A stretch of DNA of 64,000 nucleotides from Kitasatospora phosalacinea (GCF_000716545.1 NZ_JNWZ01000013.1:40063-104062), one strand, 5' to 3'; shown: positions 45,119 to 55,033, numbered from the stretch's first letter. Notes: a model not told the origin generated them from the letters alone. Program-made: numbers and translations.

Positions 45119-46930
45119 GTGACCCACCACGACCAGTTGGACCACTCCGACCGCACCGACTTCGAGGACGCCGACCGCGGGTTGATCGCCCCGCCCGCCA
45201 CCGACACCGTCGCGGGCCCGGACGGCCGGGTCGCGTGGAACTTCCGGGCCACCGACTTCCTGGCCGGCGAGTGCCCGGACACCGTGCACCCCAGCCTCTG
45301 GCGGCAGTCCCAACTGACCGCCCGCGCCGGGCTGTTCGAGGTCACCGAGGGTGTCTACCAGATCCGCGGCTTCGACCTCTCCAACATGACGCTGATCGAG
45401 GGCGAGCGCGGGGTCGTGGTGGTCGACCCGCTGGTGTCCGCCGAGTGCTCGGCGGCCGGCCTGGCGCTGTACCGGGAGCACCGCGGCGAGCGCCCGGTCA
45501 CCGCCGTGCTGTTCACCCACTCGCACATCGACCACTTCGGCGGCGTGTTCGGAGTCGTCGAACCGGGCACGGACGTCCCGATCGTCGCCCCCGCCGGGTT
45601 CATGGAGCACTCGGTCTCCGAGAACGTCTACGCCGGCACCGCGATGCTGCGGCGCGGCGGCTACTACTCGGGCATGGCGCTGACCGCCGGGCCGACCGGG
45701 AAGGTCGGCATGGGCCTGGGCTTCGCCGCCTCGGAGGGCACCGCCGCGCTGGTCCCGGCGACCGTCGAGGTCACCCGCACCGGCCAGGAGGAGCGCCTCG
45801 ACGGGGTGCTGTTCCGGTTCCAGCTGACGCCCGGCACCGAGGCCCCGTCCGAGCTGAACTTCTTCCTGCCCGAGCGCCGGGCCCTGTGCATGGCCGAGAA
45901 CGCCACCCACAACCTGCACAACATCCTGACCCTGCGCGGCGCGGTGGTCCGCGACGCCCGGATCTGGTCGCACTACCTCACCGAGGCGATCGAGCTGTTC
46001 GCCGCCGACTCCGACGTGGTGTTCGCCTCGCACCACTGGCCGACCTGGGGCACCGAGCGGCTGACCCGCTTCCTGTCCGAGCAGCGCGACCTCTACGGCT
46101 ACCTGCACGACCAGACCCTGCGGCTGCTCAACCAGGGCCTGACCGGCGCGGAGATCGCCGAGCAGCTGGAACTCCCGCCCGCGCTGGCCTCCGCCTGGCA
46201 CGCCCGCGGCTACTACGGCTCGGTCAGCCACAACGTGAAGGCCGTCTACCAGCGCTACATGGGCTGGTACGACGGCAACCCGGCCTCGCTCTGGGAGCAC
46301 CCGCCGACCGCGAGCGCCACCCGCTACGTCGACTGCCTCGGCGGCCTGGACGCCACCCTCGCCAAGGCCCGCGAGTACGCCGACGCCGGAGACCTGCGGT
46401 TCGCCGCCCAGCTGCTCAAGCACGCGGTGTACGCCGCGCCCGACCGCGCCGACGCCAAGGAGCAGCTGGCGCAGGTCTTCGAGCGGCTCGGCTACGGCGC
46501 GGAGTGCGCGACCTGGCGCAACTGCTACCTGGTCGGCGCCCACGAGCTGCGGCACGGCGTCCGGCCCACCCCGATCTCGGCGGGCAGCATGGCGGGGGCG
46601 CTCTCCGTCGACGAGGTCTTCGACTCGCTGGCGATCCGGGTCAACGGGCCCAAGGCGTGGGACGAACGGCTCAGCACCGTCTGGAAGTTCACCGATCTCG
46701 GCACCACCCACCGGGTCACCCTGCGCAACGGCGTACTGGTCCACGCCGAGGTCACCGGCGAGGCGGGGAAGGCCGACCTCACCGTCACCCTCACCAAGCC
46801 GCAGCTGTTCGGCCTGCTGGCCGGCCGGGGCGCCGACGGGCTCGGCCTGGACGGCGACGCCGCCGTGCTGGGCCGGCTGTTCGCGGTGCTCGACGAACCC
46901 GACCCCTCCTTCGCGGTGGTCACCCCCTGA
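45119..46930 (+). CDS. alkyl sulfatase (metallo-beta-lactamase fold)
   Basis: A 603-residue protein of the SdsA/BDS1 type, hydrolysing alkyl sulfates such as dodecyl sulfate. The zinc motif THSHIDHFGG covers His134, His136, Asp138 and His139. A helical dimerisation domain (about 390-490) and a C-terminal SCP2-like lipid-binding domain (about 500-600) follow, the normal three-domain layout. No signal peptide is visible, unlike some periplasmic homologues. GTG 45119 follows GGGAGG. Confidence 0.85.
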   Translation: MTHHDQLDHSDRTDFEDADRGLIAPPATDTVAGPDGRVAWNFRATDFLAGECPDTVHPSLWRQSQLTARAGLFEVTEGVYQIRGFDLSNMTLIEGERGVVVVDPLVSAECSAAGLALYREHRGERPVTAVLFTHSHIDHFGGVFGVVEPGTDVPIVAPAGFMEHSVSENVYAGTAMLRRGGYYSGMALTAGPTGKVGMGLGFAASEGTAALVPATVEVTRTGQEERLDGVLFRFQLTPGTEAPSELNFFLPERRALCMAENATHNLHNILTLRGAVVRDARIWSHYLTEAIELFAADSDVVFASHHWPTWGTERLTRFLSEQRDLYGYLHDQTLRLLNQGLTGAEIAEQLELPPALASAWHARGYYGSVSHNVKAVYQRYMGWYDGNPASLWEHPPTASATRYVDCLGGLDATLAKAREYADAGDLRFAAQLLKHAVYAAPDRADAKEQLAQVFERLGYGAECATWRNCYLVGAHELRHGVRPTPISAGSMAGALSVDEVFDSLAIRVNGPKAWDERLSTVWKFTDLGTTHRVTLRNGVLVHAEVTGEAGKADLTVTLTKPQLFGLLAGRGADGLGLDGDAAVLGRLFAVLDEPDPSFAVVTP

Positions 46931-46948
46931 CCGCCGCTCCGGCACGGA

Positions 46949-46986
46949 CGGCCGGCCCGGGCGCGCCCACGCGTCCGGGCCGGCCG
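46949..46986 (+). terminator. terminator after the alkyl sulfatase
   Basis: A perfect 12-bp stem (46949-46960 with 46975-46986). The remaining 46987-47280 contains no gene or site I can support. Confidence 0.7.
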
Positions 46987-47280
46987 GCGCGTCCGGGGCG
47001 AAGCAGGTCACCGCGGAGCTCCCGGTCTCCGGCGGGAAGCCGGACCGGTCGAGCTGCGGCGAGCGGGTGCCGCCCCCGTGCGCCTGCCCCCGCCGAGCCG
47101 GCCGACGCCGGCGGCATCGGTGCCGTCGGCGGCCTGGCGGGCGTGGTCACCGGCGGGTTCCCCCTCGCGAGGCCGGTCGGTGCCTGGCGGTCCCGGCGGC
47201 AGGTCCCCGGATCGCCGGACGCCGTCGCGGGGCGGGACGGTTGACGCCGCGACCGCGCCCGGAGGGCGGCCGGGCACGCC

Positions 47281-48063
47281 TCAGCCGTTCGCCACCGCCG
47301 CGAGGTCGAGCTCGGCGCGGGCCGGGTCGGCGCGGAGGGCGGCCAGGGCGGCGGCGAAGACCGGGCCGCCGCCGGCGAGGGCGAGGTCCTTGGCGGCGAG
47401 GCGGATCGGGAAGTCCGCGGTGGTGCTGTCGACGCGCGCCATCACGCCGGCCAGCGGGCCGGCGGCCAGTGCGCCGCGGGCCCGGGCGGCGGGGACGCCC
47501 AGGCGCTCGGCGACGGCCAGCGCCTCGCCGACCGCGGTCACCGAGGTGACCACCGCGCCCATCACGACCAGCTTGAGGGCCGCGCCCGCGCCGGGCCCGC
47601 CGCAGCGCACCACCCGGCCGAGGCGCTCCAGGACCGGCTGCGCGCGGTCCAGCGCGGCGTCCTCGCCGCCCGCGTACACGACCAGCGAACCGGCCGTCGC
47701 CGCGTCCACGCTGCCGAGCACGGGCGCGTCCACCAGGGACACGCCGTCCGGGAGCAGGCGGCGCTGCTCGGCCACCGCGTCGGGGCCGATCGAGGACATC
47801 TCGATCCAGAGCGCGCCCGGGGCGAGCGCCGGGCGGAACCCGCCGGCGACCTCGGCGACCGCCGCCGGGTCGGCGAGCATCGTCACCACCACGCCCGCAC
47901 CGCGCACCGCCTCCTCCGGCGAGGCCGCCTCGGCGAGGCCCCCGGCCCGGCCCGGCGTCCGGTTCCAGACCGTCAACTCCCTTGCCGCACCGCTCAGCCG
48001 ACGGGCCATCGGGAGCCCCATCCGGCCCAGTCCCAGCACTGCCACGCGCTCCGTGATCTCCAT
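47281..48063 (-). CDS. NAD(P)-dependent 3-hydroxyisobutyrate dehydrogenase-like oxidoreductase
   Basis: A 260-residue beta-hydroxyacid dehydrogenase family protein with Rossmann motif VAVLGLGRMGLPMARRL, the substrate-binding segment LVDAPVLGSVDAATAGSLVV and the catalytic-lysine region GAGAALKLVVMG. It is slightly shorter than the usual 290 residues. The ATG start lies 62 bases from the divergent LysR gene, which probably controls it. Confidence 0.8.
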   Translation of the reverse strand: MEITERVAVLGLGRMGLPMARRLSGAARELTVWNRTPGRAGGLAEAASPEEAVRGAGVVVTMLADPAAVAEVAGGFRPALAPGALWIEMSSIGPDAVAEQRRLLPDGVSLVDAPVLGSVDAATAGSLVVYAGGEDAALDRAQPVLERLGRVVRCGGPGAGAALKLVVMGAVVTSVTAVGEALAVAERLGVPAARARGALAAGPLAGVMARVDSTTADFPIRLAAKDLALAGGGPVFAAALAALRADPARAELDLAAVANG

Positions 48064-48127
48064 GCGGCCACGCTAGGCGCGCCCGAGGCAGGCGACAAAC
48101 GAATGTCCGGCATGGTAGCCATGCGTG

Positions 48128-49018
48128 ATGGACATGGTTTGGCTGGAGGTCTTCCGCACCGCGGCCCGACTCGGCTCGTTCACCGCGGCGGGGGAGCGGC
48201 TGGGCTGGACGCAGTCCGCCGTATCGCGTCAGATCGCCTCGCTGGAAGCCGAGTTGGGCGCTCCGCTGTTCGACCGGCTGCCCCGCGGCGTGCGCCTCAC
48301 CGAGCACGGGCGGACGCTGCTGCCGCACGCCGAAGCGATGCTGGACCGGCTCGACGGCACCCGGCGCGACCTCGCCTCGCTCACCGGCCTGAGCGCCGGA
48401 CGGCTGCGCTTCGGCGCCTTCGACAGCGCCAACGCCGCACTCGTCCCGGCCGCGCTGGCCGCCTTCCTGGCCGCCCACCCGGCGATCGCGCCGACCCTCA
48501 CCGAGGGCCTCTCGGGCGAGCTGCTCGGCCTGCTCGCGGACGGCTCGATCGACCTCGCCGTGGTCGCCGCCTACCCCGAACACCCCTACGACACCGAGCT
48601 GTTCGAGCTGCACCGGCTGGTCGACGACCCCGTCCTGGTGGCCGTCCCGCGCGCCCACCGGCTGGCCCGGCGCCGCCGCCTGCGGCTGGCCGAACTCGCC
48701 GAGGAACCCTGGATCGCCGCCAGCCGCCGCCCCGAGGCCACCCTGCTCGCGGCCTGCGTCCGCAGCGGGTTCCAGCCCCGGGTCGAGTACGAGGTGGCCG
48801 GCTGGACGGCCAAACTCGGCCTGGTCGCCGCCGGGCTGGGCATCACGCTGATCCCCTCGCTGGCCGCCCGCGCGGCCCGGCCCGACCTCGCGCTCGTCCC
48901 GCTGCACCCGGAGGACACCCCCGTACGCCACGTCCACACCGCCACCCGCCGGGGCCACCTCCCCGTCCCGGCCGTCGCCGCCTTCCTGCCCTTCCTGCGT
49001 GCCGCCGCCGGGAGTTGA
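48128..49018 (+). CDS. LysR-family transcriptional regulator
   Basis: A 296-residue regulator with an N-terminal LysR winged helix (WLEVFRTAARLGSFTAAGER, then TQSAVSRQIASLEAELG) and a periplasmic-binding-like effector domain. ATG 48128 is preferred over GTG 48125 next to it. The divergent arrangement with the dehydrogenase gene is the classic LysR autoregulation-plus-target layout. The effector is unknown. Confidence 0.85.
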   Translation: MDMVWLEVFRTAARLGSFTAAGERLGWTQSAVSRQIASLEAELGAPLFDRLPRGVRLTEHGRTLLPHAEAMLDRLDGTRRDLASLTGLSAGRLRFGAFDSANAALVPAALAAFLAAHPAIAPTLTEGLSGELLGLLADGSIDLAVVAAYPEHPYDTELFELHRLVDDPVLVAVPRAHRLARRRRLRLAELAEEPWIAASRRPEATLLAACVRSGFQPRVEYEVAGWTAKLGLVAAGLGITLIPSLAARAARPDLALVPLHPEDTPVRHVHTATRRGHLPVPAVAAFLPFLRAAAGS

Positions 49019-49055
49019 CGCCGCATCGAAGGCGGACGCCCCCTATCCTGGCGCG

Positions 49056-50621
49056 GTGCGCTTGCGGGGGAGGGTCTCGGTACGGGTGCGGGCGGCGCTC
49101 GGCGCGGCGGCGTCGTCGGTAATCGCCCTGTCGCTGGCCACCGTCTGGGTCGGCGACGCGGCGTACCGGCAGTGGATGCCGAACGCGGAGGCGAAGGCGC
49201 TGCGCGAGGCCACCTTGCTGGACGACGCGGTCAGGCCGCGGGAGGACCGCCCCGCCGGACCGAAGTACCCCGGCGCCCCGCCCTGGAACGACTGGATCGG
49301 CCGACTGATCGAGGGCGGCTACCAGCAGTCGGCGTACGCCCTCGTGCTGGAGGACGGCAGCTGGGCGGTCCACGACCGGATCGGCGAGTCGGAGGTCGGC
49401 TTCCTCCCGCCGCTGGCCGTCCACGTGCACGGCTACGCCGAGGTGGTGCGCATCCACCTGCCCCCCGACGTCGGCTACGACATCAGCACGCCCGTCGGCC
49501 CCAACCCCACCGACCGCACCGCCACCTTCCTGCGCCGCACCGAGCCGCAGCGCGGCCAGGACCTGAACGCGCTCACCGGCCGGACCGATCTGGCCGACCA
49601 GTGGGTCACCACCTACATCATCGTCAACCCGATCGAGGCGAAGGCCGCCCGGGCCAGGGTCCGCCAGATCCTCGGCTGGTACGTGGTGCCCGCCGGGTCG
49701 CTGTTCGTGGCGCTGGTGGCCTGGGCGGTCACCGGGCTGGCGCTGCGGCCGGTGGAGGCGATCCGCCGCCGGATGGCCCGGATCGGGGCGGGCGCCTTCC
49801 ACGAGCGGGTGCCCGTGCCGGCGACCCGGGACGAGATCGCCGAGCTGGCGGTGACCACCAACCGCACCCTCGACCGGCTGGAGCGCTCGCTGGTCGAGCA
49901 GCGCCGCCTGGTCACCGACGCCGCCCACGAACTGCGCACCCCCGTCGCCGTGCTGCGCAGCACCCTGGAGGTGGCGCTGGCGCACCCCGACCGGGCCGAC
50001 TGGCGGGCCGTGGTGGAACGCACCCTGGCCGACACCGCCCGGCTGCACCGGCTCACCGACGACCTGCTGCTGCTCTCCCGCGGCGAGGAACGGCCCGGCC
50101 AGGCGGGCGCCGTCGAGTGGGACGGCCTGCTGTCGGAGCAGCTCGCCGAACGGGCCTTCGGCGGGGAGCGGCGCATCCGGGTGGCCGAACTGCGACCCGC
50201 CACCGTCCCGGGCACCGAGCAGCTGCTCGGACGGGTGGTCGACAACCTGTTGGACAACGCCTGTCGGCACGCCGGGGCGCAGGTCACGGTCTCGCTGCGG
50301 ACGGCCGGGGGGCAGGCGGTGCTGACGGTCGCCGACGACGGTCCGGGCATCCCCGCCGCCGACCGGGAGCGGGTCTTCGAACGGTTCGTCCGGCTGGACG
50401 AGGCCAGGTCCAGGACGGACGGCGGTACAGGGCTGGGCCTGTCGCTGGTGCGGGGCATCGCCGAAGGGCTGGGCGGGTCGGCCCAGGCGGTGGAGCCGTC
50501 CGCCGGCACCGGGGCGGAACTGGTCGTCCGGCTGCCGCTCGTCGCCTCGGAACCGGACCCCGGTCAGCCGGACGACCACCGGTACACCGTGACCCCGCCC
50601 CCGGCGGCCACCTCCCGGTAG
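49056..50621 (+). CDS. two-component sensor histidine kinase
   Basis: A 521-residue kinase. Membrane segments lie at about residues 12-32 and 207-227, with an extracytoplasmic sensor between them. HAMP follows (LRPVEAIRRRMARIGAGAF), then HisKA with His291 in VTDAAHELRTPVAVL and HATPase boxes VDNLLDNACRHAG, VADDGPGIP and GGTGLGLSLVRGI. Its 3' end overlaps the convergent DUF2079 gene by 58 bases. The likely partner regulator lies 1.4 kb further on, beyond that gene. Confidence 0.85.
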   Translation: MRLRGRVSVRVRAALGAAASSVIALSLATVWVGDAAYRQWMPNAEAKALREATLLDDAVRPREDRPAGPKYPGAPPWNDWIGRLIEGGYQQSAYALVLEDGSWAVHDRIGESEVGFLPPLAVHVHGYAEVVRIHLPPDVGYDISTPVGPNPTDRTATFLRRTEPQRGQDLNALTGRTDLADQWVTTYIIVNPIEAKAARARVRQILGWYVVPAGSLFVALVAWAVTGLALRPVEAIRRRMARIGAGAFHERVPVPATRDEIAELAVTTNRTLDRLERSLVEQRRLVTDAAHELRTPVAVLRSTLEVALAHPDRADWRAVVERTLADTARLHRLTDDLLLLSRGEERPGQAGAVEWDGLLSEQLAERAFGGERRIRVAELRPATVPGTEQLLGRVVDNLLDNACRHAGAQVTVSLRTAGGQAVLTVADDGPGIPAADRERVFERFVRLDEARSRTDGGTGLGLSLVRGIAEGLGGSAQAVEPSAGTGAELVVRLPLVASEPDPGQPDDHRYTVTPPPAATSR

Positions 50622-51964
50622 CCCTGGCCGGCCAGGTCGGCGCGGGCCCGGCGCATCTCGGCCTCGGGGAGCGGGAAGTCGCCCGGCCGGTCCAGGACCG
50701 CTACCCATTCCGCGGTCGGGCGGTCCCAGGGCGCGACCCGGTCGGGGCGGGTGAGGTAGGGGAACAGCGAGACGGTGCAGCGCCCGGTCAGCTGGGGCGC
50801 CAGCCGGTTGGCGGCGGCGACCCGGGCGCCGTCCGGGACGACCGCCAGCGCGGCCCGGGCGTCCGCCGGCCGCGGGGGAGCGGTGCCGGCCGGGGCCGCG
50901 GGGAGCAGCAGCACGGCCAGTGCCGGCACCAGCGCCGCCACCGGCCGGGACAGCGTCCCGGAGACCACCTCGGACGCCCGCCCGGACAGCACCCCGGAGA
51001 CCGGCCCGGACAGCGCCCGGCGGCGCACCCACCCCAGGCCGTCGACCAGCGCCAGGAAGAGGATCGGCATCAGCGGGGCGTTGTAGTGCTGCCCGGTGCC
51101 CCAGTAGGCGGGCGTCTCGGACCAGAAGCGGGCCGCCAGCGGGGGCACCGCCAGCAGGACCAGCGGGGAGCGCAGCGCCAGGAACGCGGTGGGCAGCAGC
51201 AGCGCCAGCACCGTCCGCCACTTCCCGCCCGGCAGCAGCAGCCGGGCCAGCGGGTCGCCGCCCCGCCAACTCCCGCTCGCCGCATAGGTGTACACGCCGC
51301 CCGGGTTGTGCGCGGGGATGACCAGGAAGACGGCCAGCGCCGTCACGCCCACCGCGGCGAGCACCGTCGCCGCACCCAGCGCCCGCCGCCCGCGCGCGCA
51401 CACGTACGCCCCGACCGCCGCCACCAGCAGGCCCTGGTCCTCCTTGACCAGCAGCAGCGGCAGCGCCCACCCCACCGCGGCCCGCCACCGCCCTCGGGCC
51501 AGCGCCTCGACGGCGAAGGCGGTCAGCGGCACCGCGAACGCGACCTCGTGGAAGTCGAACTCCACCGCCGTCCACAGCCCCCAGGACAGCCCGTACCCGC
51601 AGCCCACCGCAGCCCCGGGCACCGGGCCGAGGCGGTCCACGGCCAGCCGGGCCACCGGCAGCGCGGACAGCGCGAACAGCGCCGCCTGCGCGAGCAGCAG
51701 CGTCCGGGCGTCCGGGAAGAGCCGGTAGAGCGGCGCGAGGGCGGCCAGGACCGGGCTGAAGTGATCGCCGAGCAGGTTGAACCCGGTGCCCTTGAGGGCG
51801 GAGACCGGCGCGCCGAGCCCGGCGTAGCCGCGCACCCCCTGCTCGAAGATCCCGAGGTCGAACCCGGAGGTCTCCATCCGCTGCTGGCGCACCAGCGCCA
51901 CCGTGCCGTACGCGCCGAACAGGGCGGCCGGGAGCAGGACTTGGAACCACCGTCGCAGCCACAT
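50564..51964 (-). CDS. DUF2079 polytopic membrane protein
   Basis: A 466-residue protein with about ten hydrophobic segments. Its N-terminus SGFDLGIFEQGVRGYAGLG, followed by GDHFSPVLAALAPLYRLFPD, is the signature of DUF2079, relatives of the glycosyltransferase-C membrane family. It is transcribed against the sensor kinase and response regulator genes that flank it, with its 3' end overlapping the kinase gene. A role in envelope glycosylation is possible but unproven. Confidence 0.8.
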   Translation of the reverse strand: MWLRRWFQVLLPAALFGAYGTVALVRQQRMETSGFDLGIFEQGVRGYAGLGAPVSALKGTGFNLLGDHFSPVLAALAPLYRLFPDARTLLLAQAALFALSALPVARLAVDRLGPVPGAAVGCGYGLSWGLWTAVEFDFHEVAFAVPLTAFAVEALARGRWRAAVGWALPLLLVKEDQGLLVAAVGAYVCARGRRALGAATVLAAVGVTALAVFLVIPAHNPGGVYTYAASGSWRGGDPLARLLLPGGKWRTVLALLLPTAFLALRSPLVLLAVPPLAARFWSETPAYWGTGQHYNAPLMPILFLALVDGLGWVRRRALSGPVSGVLSGRASEVVSGTLSRPVAALVPALAVLLLPAAPAGTAPPRPADARAALAVVPDGARVAAANRLAPQLTGRCTVSLFPYLTRPDRVAPWDRPTAEWVAVLDRPGDFPLPEAEMRRARADLAGQGYREVAAGGGVTVYRWSSG

Positions 51965-52066
51965 GGACGTGAACGTAGGAAGGCCGCGCTGAGGGACTCC
52001 TGAACGAAGCTGAAGATCCTCTCAGCCCCGGGCCGCGCCGCCCGGGGCCCCTCTAGGCTGACCGGC

Positions 52067-52735
52067 ATGAGGCTCCTACTGGTCGAGGACGAGGCGCGGT
52101 TGGCGGAGTCGCTCGCCGACGGCCTGCGCGCCGACGGCTACGCGGTCGACGTGGCGGGGGACGGTGTGAGCGGCCTGGCGCAGGCGACGGCCGTCCCGTA
52201 CGCGGCCGTGGTGCTCGACCTGATGCTCCCCGGGCTCAACGGCTACCGGGTCTGCCGGGCCCTGCGGCAAGCCGAGAACCCGGTGCCGGTGCTGGTCCTC
52301 ACCGCGAAGAGCGGCGAGTGGGACGAGGCCGAGGCGCTGGACTGTGGGGCGGACGACTTCCTCCGCAAGCCCTTCTCGTACGTGGTGCTGGCCGCCCGGC
52401 TGCGCGCCCTGATCCGGCGGGGGGCCGTCGGCCGCTCCGCAGTGCTGGCGGTCGGTGATCTGACGGTCGATCCGGCGGCCCGGTGCTGCACCGTCGGCGG
52501 GGCCGGACTGCGGCTCACCGCCAAGGAGTTCGGCGTCCTGGAGTGCCTCGCCCGGCGGCCCGGCCAGGCCGTCCCCAAGCCGGAGATCCTCGACTCGGTC
52601 TGGGACACCGCCTTCCGCGGCGACCTCAACATCGTCGAGGTCTACGTGGCCGCGCTGCGCCGCAAACTCGCGGCCGCCCGGGCCCGCTGCGTGATCGAGA
52701 CCGTCCGCGGGGTCGGCTACCGGCTGGTGCCCTGA
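52067..52735 (+). CDS. OmpR/PhoB-type response regulator
   Basis: A 222-residue regulator with a receiver domain (LLLVEDEARLAESLADGL, phospho-acceptor Asp in VVLDLMLPG, Lys in FLRKPFSY) and a C-terminal winged helix (LTAKEFGVLECLARRPGQAV, IVEVYVAALRRKL). Probably the partner of the kinase at 49-50.6 kb. Its stop lies 5 bases before the left repeat of the 3-kb island. Confidence 0.85.
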   Translation: MRLLLVEDEARLAESLADGLRADGYAVDVAGDGVSGLAQATAVPYAAVVLDLMLPGLNGYRVCRALRQAENPVPVLVLTAKSGEWDEAEALDCGADDFLRKPFSYVVLAARLRALIRRGAVGRSAVLAVGDLTVDPAARCCTVGGAGLRLTAKEFGVLECLARRPGQAVPKPEILDSVWDTAFRGDLNIVEVYVAALRRKLAAARARCVIETVRGVGYRLVP

Positions 52736-52740
52736 ACCGC

Positions 52741-52776
52741 CAGGGCCAGACCAGGCAGTACAGCTGGTGGCCGGCC
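52741..52776. repeat. left copy of a perfect 36-bp direct repeat (att-like)
   Basis: Identical over 36 bases to 55777-55812. On the minus strand it encodes AGHQLYCLVWP, the C-terminus of the gene at 55776. It marks the left edge of the OLD-nuclease island. Confidence 0.9.
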
Positions 52777-52942
52777 CGCGAAAGGCCGGGCGGGTCCGAG
52801 CAACGGTCCTGCAGGGCAGCGGAGTTCTCGAATGTGACTCCCACAAGCAAGGTCGTCTTGGGCGCGGACGAGGCGTCACTCGACCTGGATCCGATCCTCT
52901 AGGGTGGGCAGACGGTGGGCGGACTACAGCGAGGAACTGACG

Positions 52943-55033
52943 TTGCGCATCTCTCAGTTGGGGATTAGGAATTTTCGAGGGATCCGGGAACTGACCCTGC
53001 CGATGTCGGCCTTCGGGTGCATCATCGGCGAGAACAACGCTGGGAAGTCCACCGTTTTGCAGGCGTTGGACGTGTTCTTCAACGGGCCGTCACTCAAGCC
53101 CACCGATTACTACGATCGCAGGCGCAGCCTGCAGATCGAAGTCACCCTGACCGAGATCGGTGATGCCGACCTGGCTCGCCTCGCCCCGGAGCATCGCCAG
53201 CGGATCACAGAGGTCGTCGAGGACGGTCGGCTGATTCTTTCCAGGGTGTACGGCGAGAGCGGCAAGGGGGCGCTTCGCCGGGTGGCCAAGGTCCCGAGGG
53301 AAGATCGGTTCCGCCCGGAAGCCGTCGCTGAGGTAGTGGCCAGGAAGACTGGTGCGGAGCTTCGGGAGGCTGCAGTTTTTGTATTCCCAGAGCTGCAGGA
53401 GGTGTTGGCATCGAAGACAAGCCAAAAGGCCATCAAGGAGGCAGTGCAAGAGCTGGTTGATGCTTTGCCGGAGGCGGAGCTGGAACTCAGAGATGTCGGG
53501 CTTTCGACCGGCATCGACAGCTCAGTGCAAGCGCTGCTTCCAGAAGTGATCTATATTCCGGCGGTTAAGGATCTCAGCGATGATCTCAAGACGAGTGAGG
53601 CGGCGTCATTCGGAAAGCTTCTTGGGATCCTGTTCAATCAAACAAAGGGTCAGTTTGATCAGATGGAGGAGGTTTTCAACCAGCTCCACAAGGCATTGAA
53701 CCTCCAGATCGGGGAAGACGGCTCGATCAAGGATGAGCGGCTCCCCCAAGTGAAGATGATCGAGGGGATGCTGGAAGGCAACCTCCAGCAGGCTTTCCCT
53801 CGGGCATCGATCAGTATCGAGTTTCCGCCCCCGGAGCTCCGCAGCGTCCTGTCGAACGCCCGGATCGCGATCGACGACGGAATCCGGAGCGACTTCAAGA
53901 GCAAGGGGGACGGGCTGCGCCGCTCTGTCACCTTCTCGATCCTCCGAACCTATGCCGACCTCCGTGCGAGTGAACGGAAGGTGGACCCAAGTGCGAGCCC
54001 CCGGCCCTACCTGCTGCTGTTCGAAGAGCCTGAACTGTTCCTCCATCCACAGGCGCAGCGTCAGCTGTTCGAATCTCTCAAGGTATTCGCAGAGGACAAT
54101 CATGTTCTGGTCAGCACCCACTCCAGCAGTTTCTTCAGTCCTCAGGCGACTGGCACCTTTGTCAAGCTGACTAAGGACTATTCGTCCTCCCCGCCTGAGT
54201 CGAAGGCATATCCGATCGATCTCTCGGACCTTGCACTCAAGGACCAGTTCCAGCTGATCCGCCAGGAGAACAACGATGCCGCCTTCTTCTGCAACGAAGT
54301 CCTACTGGTGGAAGGGGACAGCGATCATATCCTGGTGCCGCATCTGGCCAAATCTCTCAACGGCAAGTGGGATTTCGAGCAGCGGTCTATTGCGATTGCC
54401 CGGCTTGGGGGAAAGGCCAGGGTGGCCCGGTACCGGGAGTTCTTCGAGCGGTTCGGGGTTCGTGTGGCAGTCCTGGTTGACCTGGACGCCATCACCGATG
54501 GGTTCGACAAGCTCGGGGCCGGAGCATCGAGCGCCGAAATCCAGCAGAAGTTGGTGAAGAGATTGGGGGACTTGGCTTCAGCGGGAGGGGAGTTGACGCG
54601 CAAGCAACTGCAGTCGATGCAGAAGTCGGGTGAGATCAAGCGCCAATGGCAGGCCGTGAAGGCTGCCAGGGAGAGCCACTCCGCGGGGAACGGAACTCTT
54701 GACGCGGTCGTGGCTGCGATGGATTCCTTCTTCGAGGGGAACGAGAGCCGGGGGCAGCGACGGGCTGAACTCGAGAATCCAACGGACGAGCAAGTGGGGG
54801 AGCTCAAGGCGCAACTCCTCGAACAGCTTCGTACGGAGCGAATCTATGTCCTTGAACGCGGAGACATCGAGAGCTACTACCCGCAGGGCAAGGGGACGGA
54901 CAAGCCGGCTCAGGCGCAGGGGTTCTGTGAGCAGTACCCGGATGGGGACTCGATCAGGGGACTCTTGAACGGCGGATCGACCACTGACAGTTGTGAGTTC
55001 GACGCGATCTTCGCCAGTCTCTTCGAGAGCTGA
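52943..55033 (+). CDS. OLD-family ATP-dependent nuclease (AAA ATPase plus TOPRIM)
   Basis: A 696-residue protein. The ABC-type ATPase half has Walker A GENNAGKST (29-37), a signature-like SKGDGLRRSVTF, Walker B LLLFEEPELFLHP and VLVSTHSSSFF. The TOPRIM half has Glu457 in LLVEGDSDH, then Asp513/Asp515 in VLVDLD. OLD nucleases take part in phage exclusion. There is no adjacent UvrD-like helicase, so it is the single-gene class rather than Gabija. TTG 52943 follows GAGGA and gives the normal N-terminus. Codons are clearly less GC-rich than neighbours, indicating transfer. Confidence 0.85.
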   Translation: MRISQLGIRNFRGIRELTLPMSAFGCIIGENNAGKSTVLQALDVFFNGPSLKPTDYYDRRRSLQIEVTLTEIGDADLARLAPEHRQRITEVVEDGRLILSRVYGESGKGALRRVAKVPREDRFRPEAVAEVVARKTGAELREAAVFVFPELQEVLASKTSQKAIKEAVQELVDALPEAELELRDVGLSTGIDSSVQALLPEVIYIPAVKDLSDDLKTSEAASFGKLLGILFNQTKGQFDQMEEVFNQLHKALNLQIGEDGSIKDERLPQVKMIEGMLEGNLQQAFPRASISIEFPPPELRSVLSNARIAIDDGIRSDFKSKGDGLRRSVTFSILRTYADLRASERKVDPSASPRPYLLLFEEPELFLHPQAQRQLFESLKVFAEDNHVLVSTHSSSFFSPQATGTFVKLTKDYSSSPPESKAYPIDLSDLALKDQFQLIRQENNDAAFFCNEVLLVEGDSDHILVPHLAKSLNGKWDFEQRSIAIARLGGKARVARYREFFERFGVRVAVLVDLDAITDGFDKLGAGASSAEIQQKLVKRLGDLASAGGELTRKQLQSMQKSGEIKRQWQAVKAARESHSAGNGTLDAVVAAMDSFFEGNESRGQRRAELENPTDEQVGELKAQLLEQLRTERIYVLERGDIESYYPQGKGTDKPAQAQGFCEQYPDGDSIRGLLNGGSTTDSCEFDAIFASLFES

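Noticed and set aside
46987..47280. Possible small gene between the alkyl sulfatase and the dehydrogenase
   Set aside because: Open frames exist on both strands, but all are low-complexity Arg/Pro/Gly without start context or recognisable sequence.
52943..55033. Gabija system
   Set aside because: A GajB-like UvrD helicase is required next to the OLD gene; none is present on either side.
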